A stretch of DNA of 64,000 nucleotides from Hydra vulgaris (lineage: Eukaryota > Cnidaria > Hydrozoa > Anthoathecata > Hydridae). The notes under the pieces were generated by a model that saw nothing but the letters and a program-made list of their open reading frames with translations, ran no database searches and was not told the DNA's origin. The translations under genes were made by a program, and so were the position numbers. Within the stretch, counting starts at the first letter, position 1. Every line of letters starts with the position of its first letter. This document shows positions 1-11,645 of the stretch, piece by piece. Location: positions 14,738,501-14,802,500 of the forward strand of contig NC_088922.1 of the NCBI RefSeq assembly GCF_038396675.1, read 5' to 3'.

Positions 1-439
1 TAACGAGCAACTTTTTTAAATTAATGTCATCTGAAGATCTGATTACATTACGCGACTCAGCCCTAAATCTAGCATGGGCACCTGGACATTTAACAAGCAA
101 CAGATTTAAGCTTGCTCTATCGCTTCAAAGTCTTTAACTGAGATTTAAAATGAAAGTTTAATCAATCTTTTTGCATTCTAGCGTTATCATAGTAGTTAAT
201 AGAGAAAAAAACATAAAGATTATCCCACGTAACCCTGCTATTGTTACACTCTAATATTACGAAACATTTATAAATTCTTCTCCAGCCGACCGTCCAACCA
301 ACCCTCTACATACCTCCGCCCCGTCCGCTATGAGATCTCATAGATAGGAGCACTAATGTTCTTCCTATCTAACGTGGCATTGCAAAATCTAATATCAATT
401 TATAGGCTACGACAGTTACTATGTAATTTCCTTTTTAAC
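1..439. other. Left edge, no recognised gene
   Basis: AT-rich sequence. One open stretch without an ATG runs on the plus strand from 3 to 137. It could be an upstream part of the helicase gene that follows, but I see no motif that shows this. Nothing else was recognised. Confidence 0.4.
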
Positions 440-995
440 TTAAACCACAAAAAATGAGGACTAATACTATGCGGGCCTAGTGATTCGGGAAAAACTTTCT
501 TAGCCAACCTACTTTATTCGAACTTCTTGCCCCATGAAATAGGTTATTTCAATTGCCAACCGGACCAAACCCATCACCTTTTCTATTGCAATCACAAAGT
601 AACTGTATGGCCTATAGATGTGATAAATGGTTTTCGAACACCTAGGGGTTATACAAATGATGAAGCAACTTCTAGAAGGTTTAACAACATTAACAACTGA
701 CGTGAAATACAAAGACGCCATGCCCATAGATCCTCATCCTACTTTAATAACAATGAACTCCCAATCCAAATACGGCATACTGAAATGGCACCCTAGTGAA
801 AATCAAGCATTCAAAAATAGATGCACTATACTATTCCTGGGGACGCCATTACACAACATATTTACGTTGAACGAACTAGAAGAACTGTCTAAATGTGGAA
901 AAGAATTGTTATACATGTTAAGTCTAACTAAAAACGAGCGAAACAACAATAACGAAGGGGTTTTGGATAAATTAAAAGACTATATAACATTGTAA
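440..995 (+). pseudogene. Parvovirus NS1-like superfamily 3 helicase, C-terminal part, frameshifted
   Basis: In parvoviruses NS1 is the replication initiator and helicase, which nicks and unwinds the genome in the nucleus. Seen here: a Walker A motif (GPSDSGKT) at 473-496, preceded by hydrophobic residues (LILC) as in SF3 helicases. In a different frame there is KQLLEG (663-680), then a motif C-like PTLITMN ending near 758 and AFKNRC (807-824), the order usual for this family. The frame changes between about 600 and 627, and a TGA at 455 lies just upstream of the Walker motif, so the gene is broken. The N-terminal nickase domain was not identified. It ends only 25 bases before the stop of the capsid-like gene on the other strand, an ambisense layout known from some densoviruses and bidnaviruses. 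The helicase family is fairly secure; the virus group is inferred. Confidence 0.7.
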
Positions 996-1020
996 TCATA
1001 AATATATATTAAAATACAAT

Positions 1021-3485
1021 TTACACTTTGATTTTTTTTTCAGCGAGTTCCTCATCGTCCAAAGTAGATAAACTAATAAACACAGTAGTAAAAGCAGGAT
1101 AAAATATCTTCTGATAACTATTAACAAATGAAATTTTAGGATTACCCTTAACAAAAGGATCAGTCATTGTAACATTAAAATACATACCATCTTTACCAAA
1201 ACAAGATTGCTTAATAGTAGGACGCTTATAGGCTTCGTTAACAGGATAAACGCGTGTCTGATCATTTGTCCAATCTTTATCAAATACTTGAATACGATTT
1301 TTAAGTCAAAAACGACCCCTGACAGTAGAAGGCATAACATCTTTACCAATATAAGCCTGATCGATACAAAAATATAACCTCTTACAGTTTTTATTACCAC
1401 TAAAAGGCATAACATTAGGCAAATTATACCAATAAGTATTATAAGTACTCTCTACAAACTTATCAATTGCAGCAATATCATAATTGTCTCTGTTCTTAAA
1501 CAAAATAGAAGAATAGTCAAATTTAGCATAAGGCTGCAAATAAACATCAAAACATTATATTATAAGGTTTCTTAGAATCAGTACAATAAGCCGTAATAGC
1601 ATTATATATATAATGAATATTTCCAGTGTTATACGATTCAACAGATATACCCTCGCGTTGTGTATACCAGCGATCAATCTGAAGAGGGTAACGAATATCT
1701 TTACGGGTAAGATCATCCTGAGAAGTAATAGCTCTACTAATTAAATTCTTAATACCAAAATAGGCATATGAACATGACCCATACGATAATCACAAGGGTA
1801 AGTGTTAACAATATTCCACTTCTTGTCAAAAAAACCATTAGCTTTTAAACGTCCCGGACTAGAATTAGTATCAATAAATTGACCACCTCTATCAAGAGAC
1901 GTATCGGTGAATTTAAACTTAACAGCAGTATACGGATCATTCAATAACATCTTCATTGGCTTTCTTAAACCAATATCATTATTCCATACTATTTTATAAA
2001 TAACTTTCTCAGCAACATTGTTCCTCTCCATAAAACGAGGATCTTTACTTACGAGGATCTTTAGTACATTAGCAAACCTAGATGCCACAGAAACACCTGT
2101 CTTATCATTAAAAAATAACGAGTTCTCTAATAATTTCACAGTAGGTAGAGGAGACGGTTTCTTATCAGCTGACGACAACTTCAAATTAAATATTTTAGAC
2201 CAATAATCAGAATCAGCAAGAGGATAAATAACATCAGATACCATTTGATCATCTTCAACATCAAAAAATCGAATACCTATATTAGACATCTCTAAAGGGA
2301 CAGAAGCGTTCTGCGTAGTTTTAAGCTGATTTTCCACACGAATGTCCATAACCTCGCATTCAACAGACTTATCAACGTAAAACATACCACCTGACATCAT
2401 CCAGTATTGATCTGGATTAGTCCATAAATAAGGGTAATCAACAGGAAAATAATAAGCATTTTGAACGTTATCATTAGTACAATCACAATACCAATATATA
2501 TTCTGCTCAACACAAAATTCATCATAAAATCCTTTACGACAATCTAACCCTCTTTCGATAACGGAATCGGGCGACGTGCCCACTTCCCGATGGGGGATTG
2601 TTCTGCCAATAATCACGTGACTTTCACGCTGAGACCAACCGTTTCTTCCTCTTGGATGAATAAATATTCTTCGGCTTGTCCGCACCATAAGCAGCTGCAA
2701 TATCAAATGAATAATTACCCCAAACTTTATCTAATAAAGACCGACTCTCCTTCATGATACTCCATGGTATGGCCATTTTAGGCATATCATCGTAAAATTT
2801 AGGAAATTCGTAAGGCTGAAAATTATATCTAAATAACTTCTTAGCAACTTTAGCTTCCTTAATATAAGGAATCTCTTTAGGACTATATATATCAAGAACA
2901 CCAGGCTTTAATCGCATATAATCAGGCAAATCATCCGAAGGGACAGGTTGATAATCAGAATCATAATTCCATCCTTCGATACTTTCAGACGCGGTACTAA
3001 TATCACTAACATTAAGACTTTGTGTTGAATTAAAAGAAACAAAACTAGAATTAGAGGAAGAGCTACGAGACCAATCTGAATCAGAATAAAGCATATCTTC
3101 AAGAAAATTGGTAGGTCTAGTTTTACCCATTTCTTTCAAGGCGATATACTCCGTACTGCTAATATTATTCTTAGGTAATAACGAATGTTTAAGAATCTTT
3201 CTAACATTAGGTAACTTCATATAAAAAACAGTTTTTTTAGCTAAACCAGCAACAGATTTAACATTTTTAGCAACATTTACCACAGTTTTAGGATTAATAG
3301 CACCAGTAAGACAAGTGACAATAAATTCAGCCAAACGAGCAGATTCTTTATTTTTAAAATTCTTCTCGTTAACACCGAATATTTGATTATCCCAACCAGG
3401 GGCTATTTGTAAAGACTGCTTAGGATTAACTTTACTTTGCTTAAGTTGGAAGATCTGCGGAAGATATTTTGGATTAAGTGAATAC
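1021..3485 (-). pseudogene. Parvovirus-like capsid (VP) gene, broken
   Basis: This is a minus-strand reading of about 2.4 kb in overlapping frames: roughly 3485-2624, 2706-1741, about 1740-1560, 1539-1306, then to a TAA at 1021-1023. The middle piece has a tyrosine- and tryptophan-rich segment (WTNPDQYWMMSG) followed by a strand-like VMDIRVENQLKTTQ and FFDVEDD. This resembles the region of parvovirus VP where the jelly-roll beta strands begin. The C-terminal piece has FGKDGMYFNVTMTDPF, like the late VP segment with an FG..PPP..VK pattern. The first third is rich in serine and acidic residues. No phospholipase A2 HDxxY motif was found. The total of about 800 codons fits a densovirus-size VP. 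Breaks lie near 2630, 1740, 1550 and 1305. Identification is by eye only; a different viral capsid is possible. Confidence 0.5.
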
Positions 3486-3716
3486 GAACTCGGTTTTGTA
3501 GAAATGAATTGTCAGTTGACGTTTAATCGTGCATATCTCATTGTTTAAAAATTGGAAACGGAAAACACCTTCAATGGAATAGTTATTTTAAGCTTAGGAT
3601 AAAATACCGCGTCAAGATATTAAAAGACACATAAACGTTTTTTATTAATAGTATCATTATTTGTAAGTTGAAAAAAGTAAATATATAACTTTTTTTAATT
3701 TATTTTTTTATAAAAA
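3486..3716. promoter_or_regulatory. Divergent gap between capsid-like and ATPase-like genes
   Basis: The capsid-like gene reads leftward and the ATPase-like gene rightward from here, so promoters for both would be expected. A TATA-like run (aaatatataac) lies near 3676-3690, about 30 bases before the plus-strand ATG at 3717. No functional evidence; position and composition only. Confidence 0.3.
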
Positions 3717-4435
3717 TGGAAGATAAAGACGAACAAAAAAGTATTTCAAAAAGGAGATTTAAGATCTCTGACTAAAATCTTAAACGATAAAGGATTAATC
3801 ACTTTTTATTTAAAGGATGATGTGGACACGTTTGACCTAAAAGTTGATCTTTTCCGTTTCAAAACTAACAATAATTTTAAACCTCAAAAAGATTTTTGTT
3901 CTGAAAACACGCTGATTACAGGACCTACTACTAAGAGCGGAAAGTCTACTATGGCTCGCGAACTTATACAATTAGGAAAGTATCGCGATGCCAAAATATG
4001 TTATTTATTATTCAAATAAGAGAACCGAATGGGTCGCAATTAAAAGTTTGTCAAGACATTCTCAATTTTTCTAAAATTAGTTTGAAAGGTTATCGAATTT
4101 TAACAGCAGACAGTCTTGAAAATTTAGACGGACTTATTCAACGCATAGTAAGTTTTACAAAAAACAAATTCGGTATTCAAAACAGCGATTACTAAAAACA
4201 GTTATTTTGTTTGATCACATAAGCGCGTTTTCGTCAACAATTTACAAGTATATGCGCTGGTTTATCTCATCACGGAGTAGGTACTTTAGCCGTATTTCAT
4301 ACAGTGTCAGCTAAATCAAGTCAAGATAAGAACAACTTAGTTTCTCATTTTAAATGCGTCATTACTTTTGATAACAACAAAGAATTTGAAAAAATGTTTA
4401 AAAATGATTTTCAGTCTGCCAGATAATTATATTAT
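3717..4435 (+). pseudogene. FtsK/HerA-like viral genome-packaging ATPase, frameshifted
   Basis: A P-loop is visible as GPTTKSGKST at about 3921-3950, followed by a helix. A second segment carries VILFDH (4201-4218), which fits a Walker B strand, though the expected second acidic residue is a histidine. SHH at 4265-4273 is followed by a hydrophobic strand and a Phe-His-Thr. That order matches the A32/HerA-type ATPases that pump DNA into capsids of Polinton-like and large DNA viruses. The reading frame changes near 3765, 4000 and 4240, and a stop at 4196 interrupts it, so the gene is dead. The ATG at 3717 follows the TATA-like run and starts a lysine/glutamate-rich N-terminus. Parvoviruses are not known to carry such an ATPase, so its place beside parvovirus-like genes is odd. 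A different P-loop family cannot be excluded. Confidence 0.5.
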
Positions 4436-4439
4436 GCTA

Positions 4440-5390
4440 TCACTGATTTGCTCAATAAACAAACGTCGAGCAACGCGGACACGTAGCTTTTTTTAAAAGA
4501 AATAGGTCTATTACTACTTTAAGAATACAAATCAATAATTCTAAAGAGCAAGAAGTATTTATTCCTGTTGACGCTCAAGGAGAATTTGATTTTGTTTACG
4601 AAACCATGAGCTTTAACAAAAAAGTTATTGGCTTAGAAGTTTTTTCCTACGTTAAAGTTAAAAAATTTTTAAATTTATTTTTACTTAATTCTCATCACAA
4701 TGCTAACGAACAAGAAAAAGTAGAGTAGACTAACGAAGAGAAGAAAATAATATAAATAGCGCTGACGAAAATAAAAAGGAAAAAAAATAGTTGAGCGAAA
4801 TCGAAATGGCTATTTTTTACTTAAAAAAGTTAAACAAAGTAAACGTTATAGTCTGTGCGAATCACCTACAGACGATTCTGGAGTTGAATCTGATTCAGAT
4901 TGAACCGCTTTAAGTTTTACCGTATGATTGGAATGGCGACGAACTTATGCAACTCTTACATCAAGATTACGAAGAAACAAAGTTGAACCAAAAAACATCT
5001 ATACGACAAGCTATGGTACAAAAATTACAAGTCCGAGGGCAAATATTTATCCCTAAAATAAGCTTACGCAGAAAAATTGACGAAAACGAAATAAAAATAT
5101 GGATCAAAGAAATTTTGACTCGTTTTAACGATATAAAAGTGAAAAAATGCGAACTGTTATCCGACCACGAAAAATTAAAAAAGGATTTTAAAAATACGTT
5201 TGCATCGAAGTTAAACTTTTTGTCATAGAACTTTTTATCCCTATCATAAGTTTAACGAAAACGGAAAAGTCATACTGAAAAAAGAAAAATTAAATGACAA
5301 AAACAATGCCATATCGGATTTTGTTTGTCAAAATTACGACGTTTTCAAAGAATATTTCAACTCTACTCGTTTTAAACTTTATCATTAAAT
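4440..5390 (+). pseudogene. Unassigned virus-like gene fragments downstream of the ATPase
   Basis: Two stretches look coding by residue composition. One is about 4500-4727 (containing VFIPVDAQGEFDF). The other is 4920-5390, whose clearest piece, 4947-5228, is a charged and probably helical product (93 residues, rich in Lys/Glu) that continues in another frame to a stop near 5388. I do not recognise the family. Both lie on the same strand as the ATPase-like gene with small gaps, as in a compact viral gene cluster. Stops and frameshifts separate the pieces. Confidence 0.3.
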
Positions 5391-5429
5391 TATAAATTAT
5401 TATTCCAATAAATTGATATCAATTATTCT

Positions 5430-6250
5430 AATAAAGTGATATCACTGTTCAACCTACAAAAACTGTCATTGATTTATTGCGACAACAATTTCATATTGAT
5501 TTTTGTTTAAAAGAATTGTATTTTAAAGAGACATGAATACATATAAACCGTACGGCTCTTTTTCTTCCCCGCTGCTTACTCTGCGTAATGTTTTGATGCA
5601 AAATGCGCCCAATACCGATCTTTATTTAAAAAATTTTTATCTGGAACAAAAAACAAAAATTAAAAAGAGCTCCTTAAAGGTTTATATAAATCAGATCTAT
5701 CCTAGAGGATTGAAAATTACGATTTACCTTCCTCTCTTCTTTGTGCGAGTCCCGTTGTTGCCTAAAACGAATTGCAATTTTAACAAGATATTGTGAAAAT
5801 GTTACCCATTAATACCATGCTTGATGGTGATTTAGCTACATCAGCCATTGTCAATCAAGAAAATTGGAAAATCTATCTTAATGTTGGAGGAAACGCTTTT
5901 GCTTATAGTTAAATTATAAATCAAATTCTTCAAAACGAATTCAATGTGCAAAAAGACGAAAGAAATATAAGCGAAAATTTACATCAAATAAAAAATTTAA
6001 AAAAATGTACACCCAAAAAAGACATAAATAATTCAGAAAATTACTATATTCCTGCTGCGCCATTCTGAATCGAGCAAAGAGCTCAAAGTTTACCTTCTTT
6101 AAATAATATTCCTCAAACTAATAAAAAAAATTATGTGTTGACCCCCATTACTCAACTTTTAAGATTTCACGAAGTTCCTAATAAACCTGAAATCACTAGG
6201 CTCATGATGGCAAATAAAAGTTTCGAGTTTAATTTCAAACTTTATTAATA
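5430..6250 (+). pseudogene. Unassigned virus-like gene, two or more pieces
   Basis: Open piece 5533-5796 (87 residues from its ATG, open further upstream to about 5465) mixes amphipathic and beta-prone segments such as LKITIYLPLFFVRVP. A second piece from about 5798 to 6250 begins with a Met, contains LNVGGNAF and is broken by an in-frame TAA near 5911. A structural virion protein would fit the composition, but there is no diagnostic motif, so this is only a guess from context. Confidence 0.28.
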
Positions 6251-6254
6251 GACA

Positions 6255-6885
6255 TGACGAATCAAATTAGTTATTGCTTTGGATCCAGTTTTGTCGCCTT
6301 ACGAATATACTAAACCGCGCATTGAAAACGCTACCTTGAATAAGGTAAAAATTTACATTATTCATTCAAACAATATTGTTGATGTAGAAAAATCTTTGGC
6401 TAGAAAAGTAGAAAACGTTTCCAAAGCTCAATACGAAAAAATTAATGACCCTAATCAATATACTTTTCAAGCTAACAAATTTTTAACACTCATCACTTCT
6501 CCTCACAGTATGAGCAGTATACGAGTCATTGCTGACTATTATCAAAAATAAAATATCCTACTTTTGCAAATTTATGGAATTTTATTTTAAAATATAATGT
6601 TCCATTTCGAAACGAAACAAAATTAACTAAAGAAAGAGAGTACAACAAAAGCTTAGCTTTGCGTCTGTATTTGTTTATCTTTCGCGCATTTGACGGTAGC
6701 AATGATGTAACAAGTCACAGTTTCTCATCTGAAAAAGCTTCAGCTATTATATCTCGGACAGCAAGATTAGTAAATCAAATGATTATTCGTTACGAATACG
6801 AAGGTTATTTAACAGAACCTACAGCCTTAATACCTTCAATACCTCACACTTACGATTTACGATAAGAGAAAAGAACAATATTGAA
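6255..6885 (+). pseudogene. Unassigned virus-like gene, two pieces
   Basis: The first piece, 6279-6551 (90 residues), has PVLSPYEYTKPRIE near its start. The second open piece runs from about 6552 to a stop at 6865; the 68-residue part from the Met at 6659 contains LFIFRAFDGSNDVTSH. A TAA at 6549-6551 separates them. The family is not recognised. Spacing and strand suggest it belongs to the ATPase-led cluster. Confidence 0.28.
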
Positions 6886-6889
6886 AATT

Positions 6890-7595
6890 GTCTCACGTAA
6901 AAAAAGAAAGTCAAAGGAATACGAGCCGTGATTGACGAACTTAGAGACAGTATTTACCTTCTTATAGAAAAACAATTGGAAAGTCGACTCTTTAATTTAA
7001 AAAACATTTCCAAAATTGTAAAAATTCTGACACAGTTCAAAACGTTGAGAAAAAATCCAACGGATTTAAAACTGTTTGATCAACTTAAGGCTCTCTAACA
7101 AAATTCTATTGTGCAAAGTGGGAAGGTTTAATTACAGCTTGGTCCCATCAAACATTACTGTTTAAAAATACAGTCAATGTTAATATAAAAGAACAAGCTC
7201 CGCGAAAAACCTATATCTACGAAACGCATCAATTTTCTTATGAAAAACCACATCAATATTTTCAAGCAGATTTACCAGACATGAACACCTTTAATCTTGA
7301 TTATGGTTATCATCCCGAGTTTTGTAAAGTTGTTGTTGATGGCGTTTCAGGAAAAGTCTATTTAAGAGTTACTGGTAAAAAAAACGCTAATATGGTCTTG
7401 GCTAATTTCACAAAAATTTTTAAATTATCGAAACGCGAGGGTACTGAATTCTTTAATCATAAAATAAAAAAATGGTGTGAAGCCGAAAACATATATCTTT
7501 TTCATTCTAAAAATTATAGTAAAGCTTATATAGCTGAGTCTGTTATTGGGTGTTTGAAACACCCAATAACAGACTCAGTTGTTAACCAACGCTAA
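6890..7595 (+). pseudogene. Unassigned virus-like gene, last of the cluster
   Basis: A charged stretch (about 6925-7097) is followed in another frame by 7281-7595, a 104-residue piece open further upstream to about 7100. It contains YGYHPEFCKVVVDGVSGKVY and KWCEAENIYLF. The final codons run through a perfect inverted repeat (7534-7578), so the true C-terminus is probably replaced by an inverted copy. I cannot assign a function. Confidence 0.3.
7534..7578. repeat. Perfect inverted repeat, 22-base arms, 1-base centre
   Basis: The left arm starts ctgagtctgttattggg and the right arm is its exact reverse complement, separated by a single g. Pairing stops at both ends. It lies at the end of the virus-like cluster, inside an open frame. 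It could be a hairpin end, a template-switch product or an assembly artefact. Confidence 0.9.
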
Positions 7596-7734
7596 CAGCT
7601 TGATTAAGTTGATTATCCAAATTTTTGTAATGGGTTATTTTTCTTTCCATATTTTTTGTTAATGATAATGCTTTGTTCTCTACTATTCTTTTTAGACTAA
7701 TCTAACTAATGAGACAGATTAAAATGTCACATTA

Positions 7735-7905
7735 AATAGTTGGGAAAGGATTATTTATTTTATTATAATATTATGAGTATTGTTTGACGTCATTAAATGC
7801 GTGGAAAAGGATTTTTTTTTTATTATAAACATTTTCTAGAATTCATCTGATTCATTGGCGTGGGAAAGAACTACATATTTTTTTATTTTTAACATTGTTA
7901 ATTTA
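7735..7905. repeat. Three degenerate tandem repeats of about 55-60 bases
   Basis: Three successive units share a core of the type cattaaat-gcgtgggaaaggatt followed by a T/A-rich run and attataa; cores start near 7735, 7792 and 7853. Divergence between units is high. The rest of 7600-8110 holds no gene that I recognise. Confidence 0.55.
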
Positions 7906-8116
7906 CTTTGCCCCTTGAAAAACGGAATAAAGAACATTTACTAGGATTACTGTTTTAAAAATTTTTTTTTTTAAAAAAAAAAAAGCATGACGTTTAACCC
8001 ATCCTATTCAAGAACATATCCTATTAAGGATGATGTCATTTGTCACATAATGCCACTTTGCTAATTTAACAAATAAAAAAGCCTGCATTCAACAATAAAA
8101 TTGTTCAAAAACACTA

Positions 8117-10524
8117 TTAATTTGTCTTGACTAACCGCTTTCGTTTTTGCAATGGGGAACTACTAATGTCACTAAATTTAGTATGCGAATGAACATTACC
8201 AGCAATCGGTCGTATTGAAAACTGGGATTTTATGATATTATCGTTATATCCTACATCTCGTACTGATTGAATGTCTCGTCGTCTACCAATCGCTCGCTGT
8301 CTGCCAAAATAATTTTCTAGGTCATCCTGGCAGAATCTTTTAGAAAGTACATACTTTGCACCATTTTCTAACAAAAACTTTACTACTTTAAATGAATATA
8401 TAGTTATTTTAAATCCTTGATATGTTTGTCAAGATAAAAACATTTTTGATTTTGAATTAGCATTATAATGTCCTGCCCTATTCTCTATTAAGTCTTTCCA
8501 TAAACGTAAATATTCAAGAAATTTATCTAACCAAAGATATCTTTCATCAGTAAATGATTCATATGGTTTTAAAAATGGCTTCTTTTTTATTCTGTGATCA
8601 AATGTATTTCGAATCAAAAAATTTATCCATCATTAAACAAAAAGTAGTTGTACCAACTGCCTCTGGTGGCCTAAAAGATGCTAAAACCCTACCCACAGTC
8701 TCACTTAATACCTGTGCTGCAAGACTAACTTTCATAGCAGAGTATGGTGTTAAATGTATATGTTCATTTGTTAGCTTTGGTACAAATTTTAAACCACTTT
8801 TTAGTTGGTCCTCAAAAATTTGCTGAATGTGTGACCAAAGAAGAAAAAAGCCATTATTCCGCATCAATCGTAATGAATGCCCTGATCCAGAATGCAATAA
8901 ACAGTTTCTTGCTGTTTTCATAAGATGTAGGACATCTGCAAAAAAATAAATATAATGTTGCTTTTTAGAAAAAATATTTTTTGTGCAATAAATAACATCT
9001 TTATCAGAACAACCTTGAAGAAATTTATGCATTTTAAAAAATCGACGATTTGATGAAGCACCATCTGATGTTGTGGAAATAACATGCAAGTGTGTTAATT
9101 CCAGATAACAAACTGCCTTCCTACTTTTTTCTATATTTTTAAGTGTTCCATAGTTGATATTGTTATCTCCCAAATACGAAACCAATAAGTTCGCCAGAGT
9201 ACTTGTCCCACACAAGATCTTCCTGAATTTTCATTTCATCAAAAATAATGCCTACAAATCTTTCTGGTTCAGTAAAATTTTCAGTCTTTAACTTAAGGTC
9301 ATTTATAATAGCAGGATTAAAACCTCTGGTTGGATGAATATAATGTTTATAATCTCTAAGTGTTTGCAAACTGGGAAGAACCAAAATACCATTACCAGTT
9401 TTCTTATCATAACAAAGATCACTATAAGCAGATGAAGATTTAGCAGCTAAATTTAAACAAAATTTGATAATCATTGGGTGATATTTGACACTGCTAGAAC
9501 AAGAGGTTTGAATGTATTTTTGTTGTTCTGACCAAAAAAGCTTCATGAAATTTGGAATATTAACCTGGTCACAACATGAAAATAATATTTTAAAATCTTC
9601 ACTGATTTGTGAATGTACAGTTTCACTGCTTTTCTATAGCAGATCGCATATTTAAAAGTCCTTGCTCAAGCTGTTTACATTTTAATCAATTATTTTGTGA
9701 AGTTAATTTTATCCTATTCGGAGAAGTAAATTTATTAGGAGCATTTAGTTCGGCTGTTTTATTTAAAATAGATAGTTTTTTTTCTTTTCTGAAAAAACCT
9801 TTTGAACACAAATACGACAATCTGCACATGTATTTGTATCATCCTTGCTTAAAAGGAGCCGACAATTGTTAAAGCGGAAATACTCATCTTGATTTAAATG
9901 TGATTTAAATACTAGTTGTTGGTAGTCATGGTAATTAAATTTTTTAGAATTGACATGTTTTTGGAATTGGAGCTCTTTACTTATATTAGGAACTTCAATT
10001 CCCATACACAATTCATAACTTTCAAGTAGGCAAGTAAATGTTGACAAAGTAACATTTAAAAATGATTGAGAGAATTGCTTATAAAGATAATGCTCTTCTG
10101 ATAAAATCCATCCAAACACACGTAGAGTAAAACGAAGAGAATCATCCACAAAAATCTCGTATCTTGGCAAAATATGAGTCACAGATAAAAGAGTAATAAC
10201 AACAAGATTGGTTTCAATATGAATATTCCAGGTATTTCTAATTGAAAGCTTAACTATACGATTCACAAAGTCATCAAAGTTTTTGTATAAGGTCAAAAAA
10301 AAACTACATCATCTAATGATGCAACATGTTCATTTCGCTTTTGAATTGAAGAAGTAGATCGATTCGAGAGTAAAACAGAAAGAGAACTTTTACAAGGTAA
10401 ATTAAATTGTGGCAATTCTACTTTTTTCAATGATTTTTTTCTGTCATCTAAAAAGTAATAAAATAAATAAAAATTATTATACAATAACTACTATGTAATA
10501 ATTTATTTATATTTATTATCATGA

Positions 10525-10610
<86 letters not shown>

Positions 10611-10930
10611 GTATGCAAATGTATAAACGTATGTAAATGTATAAATGTATGTAAATGTATGTGTAACTTCTCGATTTCAAACACAAATGATTACTTACAA
10701 ATATAATATTGACTAACACTGAAATGCTATTCACATATGAATAACTTTCTAGTACGAATACGTTCTTGTAATGAAGCATCCACAATTTTATCTTCAGTAA
10801 TAACATGTATTAAGTCATTACCCCATTTTTTGTTGAACTCAGTATTTGATAAAGGGACTTTGAAAAAACTTATTCCTTTATTACGTCTTAAAGCAGAACA
10901 CCCAAATATATCACAATTTTCTCCAGGCAT
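8117..10930 (-). pseudogene. P-element / THAP9-like transposase, degenerate, with intron
   Basis: This family moves P-type DNA transposons using an RNase H-like core and an N-terminal THAP zinc finger that binds the ends. The first exon starts at an ATG (10928-10930) and encodes MPGENCDIFGC, then ISFFKVP and a Trp, the start of a THAP domain; the distal C-H pair is missing or in unseen sequence. An AT-repeat intron follows (about 10485-10726). Downstream, 10484-10293 has LPQFNLPCKSS, the usual post-THAP linker. 10296-9763 is a helical region with a short cysteine cluster, and 9546-9163 has GIIFDEMKIQEDLVWD, the first catalytic block. 9215-8598 has FFADVLHLMKTARN. 8374-8117 has RFCQDDLENYFGRQRAIG, the C-terminal signature. 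Frames shift near 10295, 9650, 9200, 8610 and 8400, so it is inactive. No TIRs were found. Confidence 0.8.
10531..10660. repeat. (TA)n microsatellite plus ATGTATAA-type minisatellite
   Basis: About 75 bases of uninterrupted TA are followed by six or so copies of a 7-10 base unit like aaatgtat. It lies in the likely intron of the P-element-like gene. Repetitive open frames on both strands here (Tyr-Ile repeats) are not genes. Confidence 0.95.
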
Positions 10931-10955
10931 TATGATCGCTACAGAAACAGTTTAA

Positions 10956-11640
10956 CCTCGAGAATGTTAAGAGAAAAACAGCGATTTGTGCAGGATGGGA
11001 GAGCTCTACCGTTATTTTTTTTTTAATGAAAGAGTTAAAACAATGATCCTTTGTTCGTTTCCGAACTATCTATTTCTTGTGACTATGATTTTATATAAAA
11101 AAAAGATCGCTTAAAACGGGCAATCAACCACAAAAACACTATGTGATTGGTCAGCGCACGCGCACACTTTAAAAATTGCTTAAATCATAGAAATACTCAA
11201 TTCCGCTCACAAATTGAACACAATAGTACTCAGTTGCATACGGTACTATTATTTTAACCAAAACTATTTTTATAAAAAAGTATAGCTTAATACCTTTAAC
11301 TAGTAAGCTCATTTCAATTATTATAAAAATATGTCTATATTCACTCAATTTAAAAATATAATACACTCATTTTAAAAGGAGCCATTATAATGAGAAATTA
11401 AACATCATTTTTTACAAATTTAATTTATAATTATTTTTTAAATTCGTTATAAAATGACCTAAAAACGTGTTAAACACGTAACAATTTTTTTTAAGGGATA
11501 TGTCTAATGGCATTTCCTTATAGCATAAGGAAGTTCTTATAGGTATTTTCTTATGATATGCAGCTTATACATAAAAGTATAAAAAAACTAGTTTAGGAAT
11601 CAAAACCAAGTTTTACTTAATCGTTTCATAAATATCTAAT
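10956..11640. other. Intergenic, AT-rich
   Basis: No coding signal. It probably includes the 5' end of the P-like element just above 10930. Two small inverted repeats are visible (acgtgtt/aacacgt near 11465-11480 and ttccttat/ataaggaa near 11514-11532). Confidence 0.4.
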
Positions 11641-11645
11641 TTAAT

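Noticed and set aside
1741-3334. Phospholipase A2 domain in the capsid-like protein
   Set aside because: I looked for the HDxxY and calcium-loop motifs of parvovirus VP1 and did not find them.
10519-10806. Open frames on both strands with Tyr-Ile repeats
   Set aside because: They are read-through of a (TA)n microsatellite; the same applies to 33639-33911.
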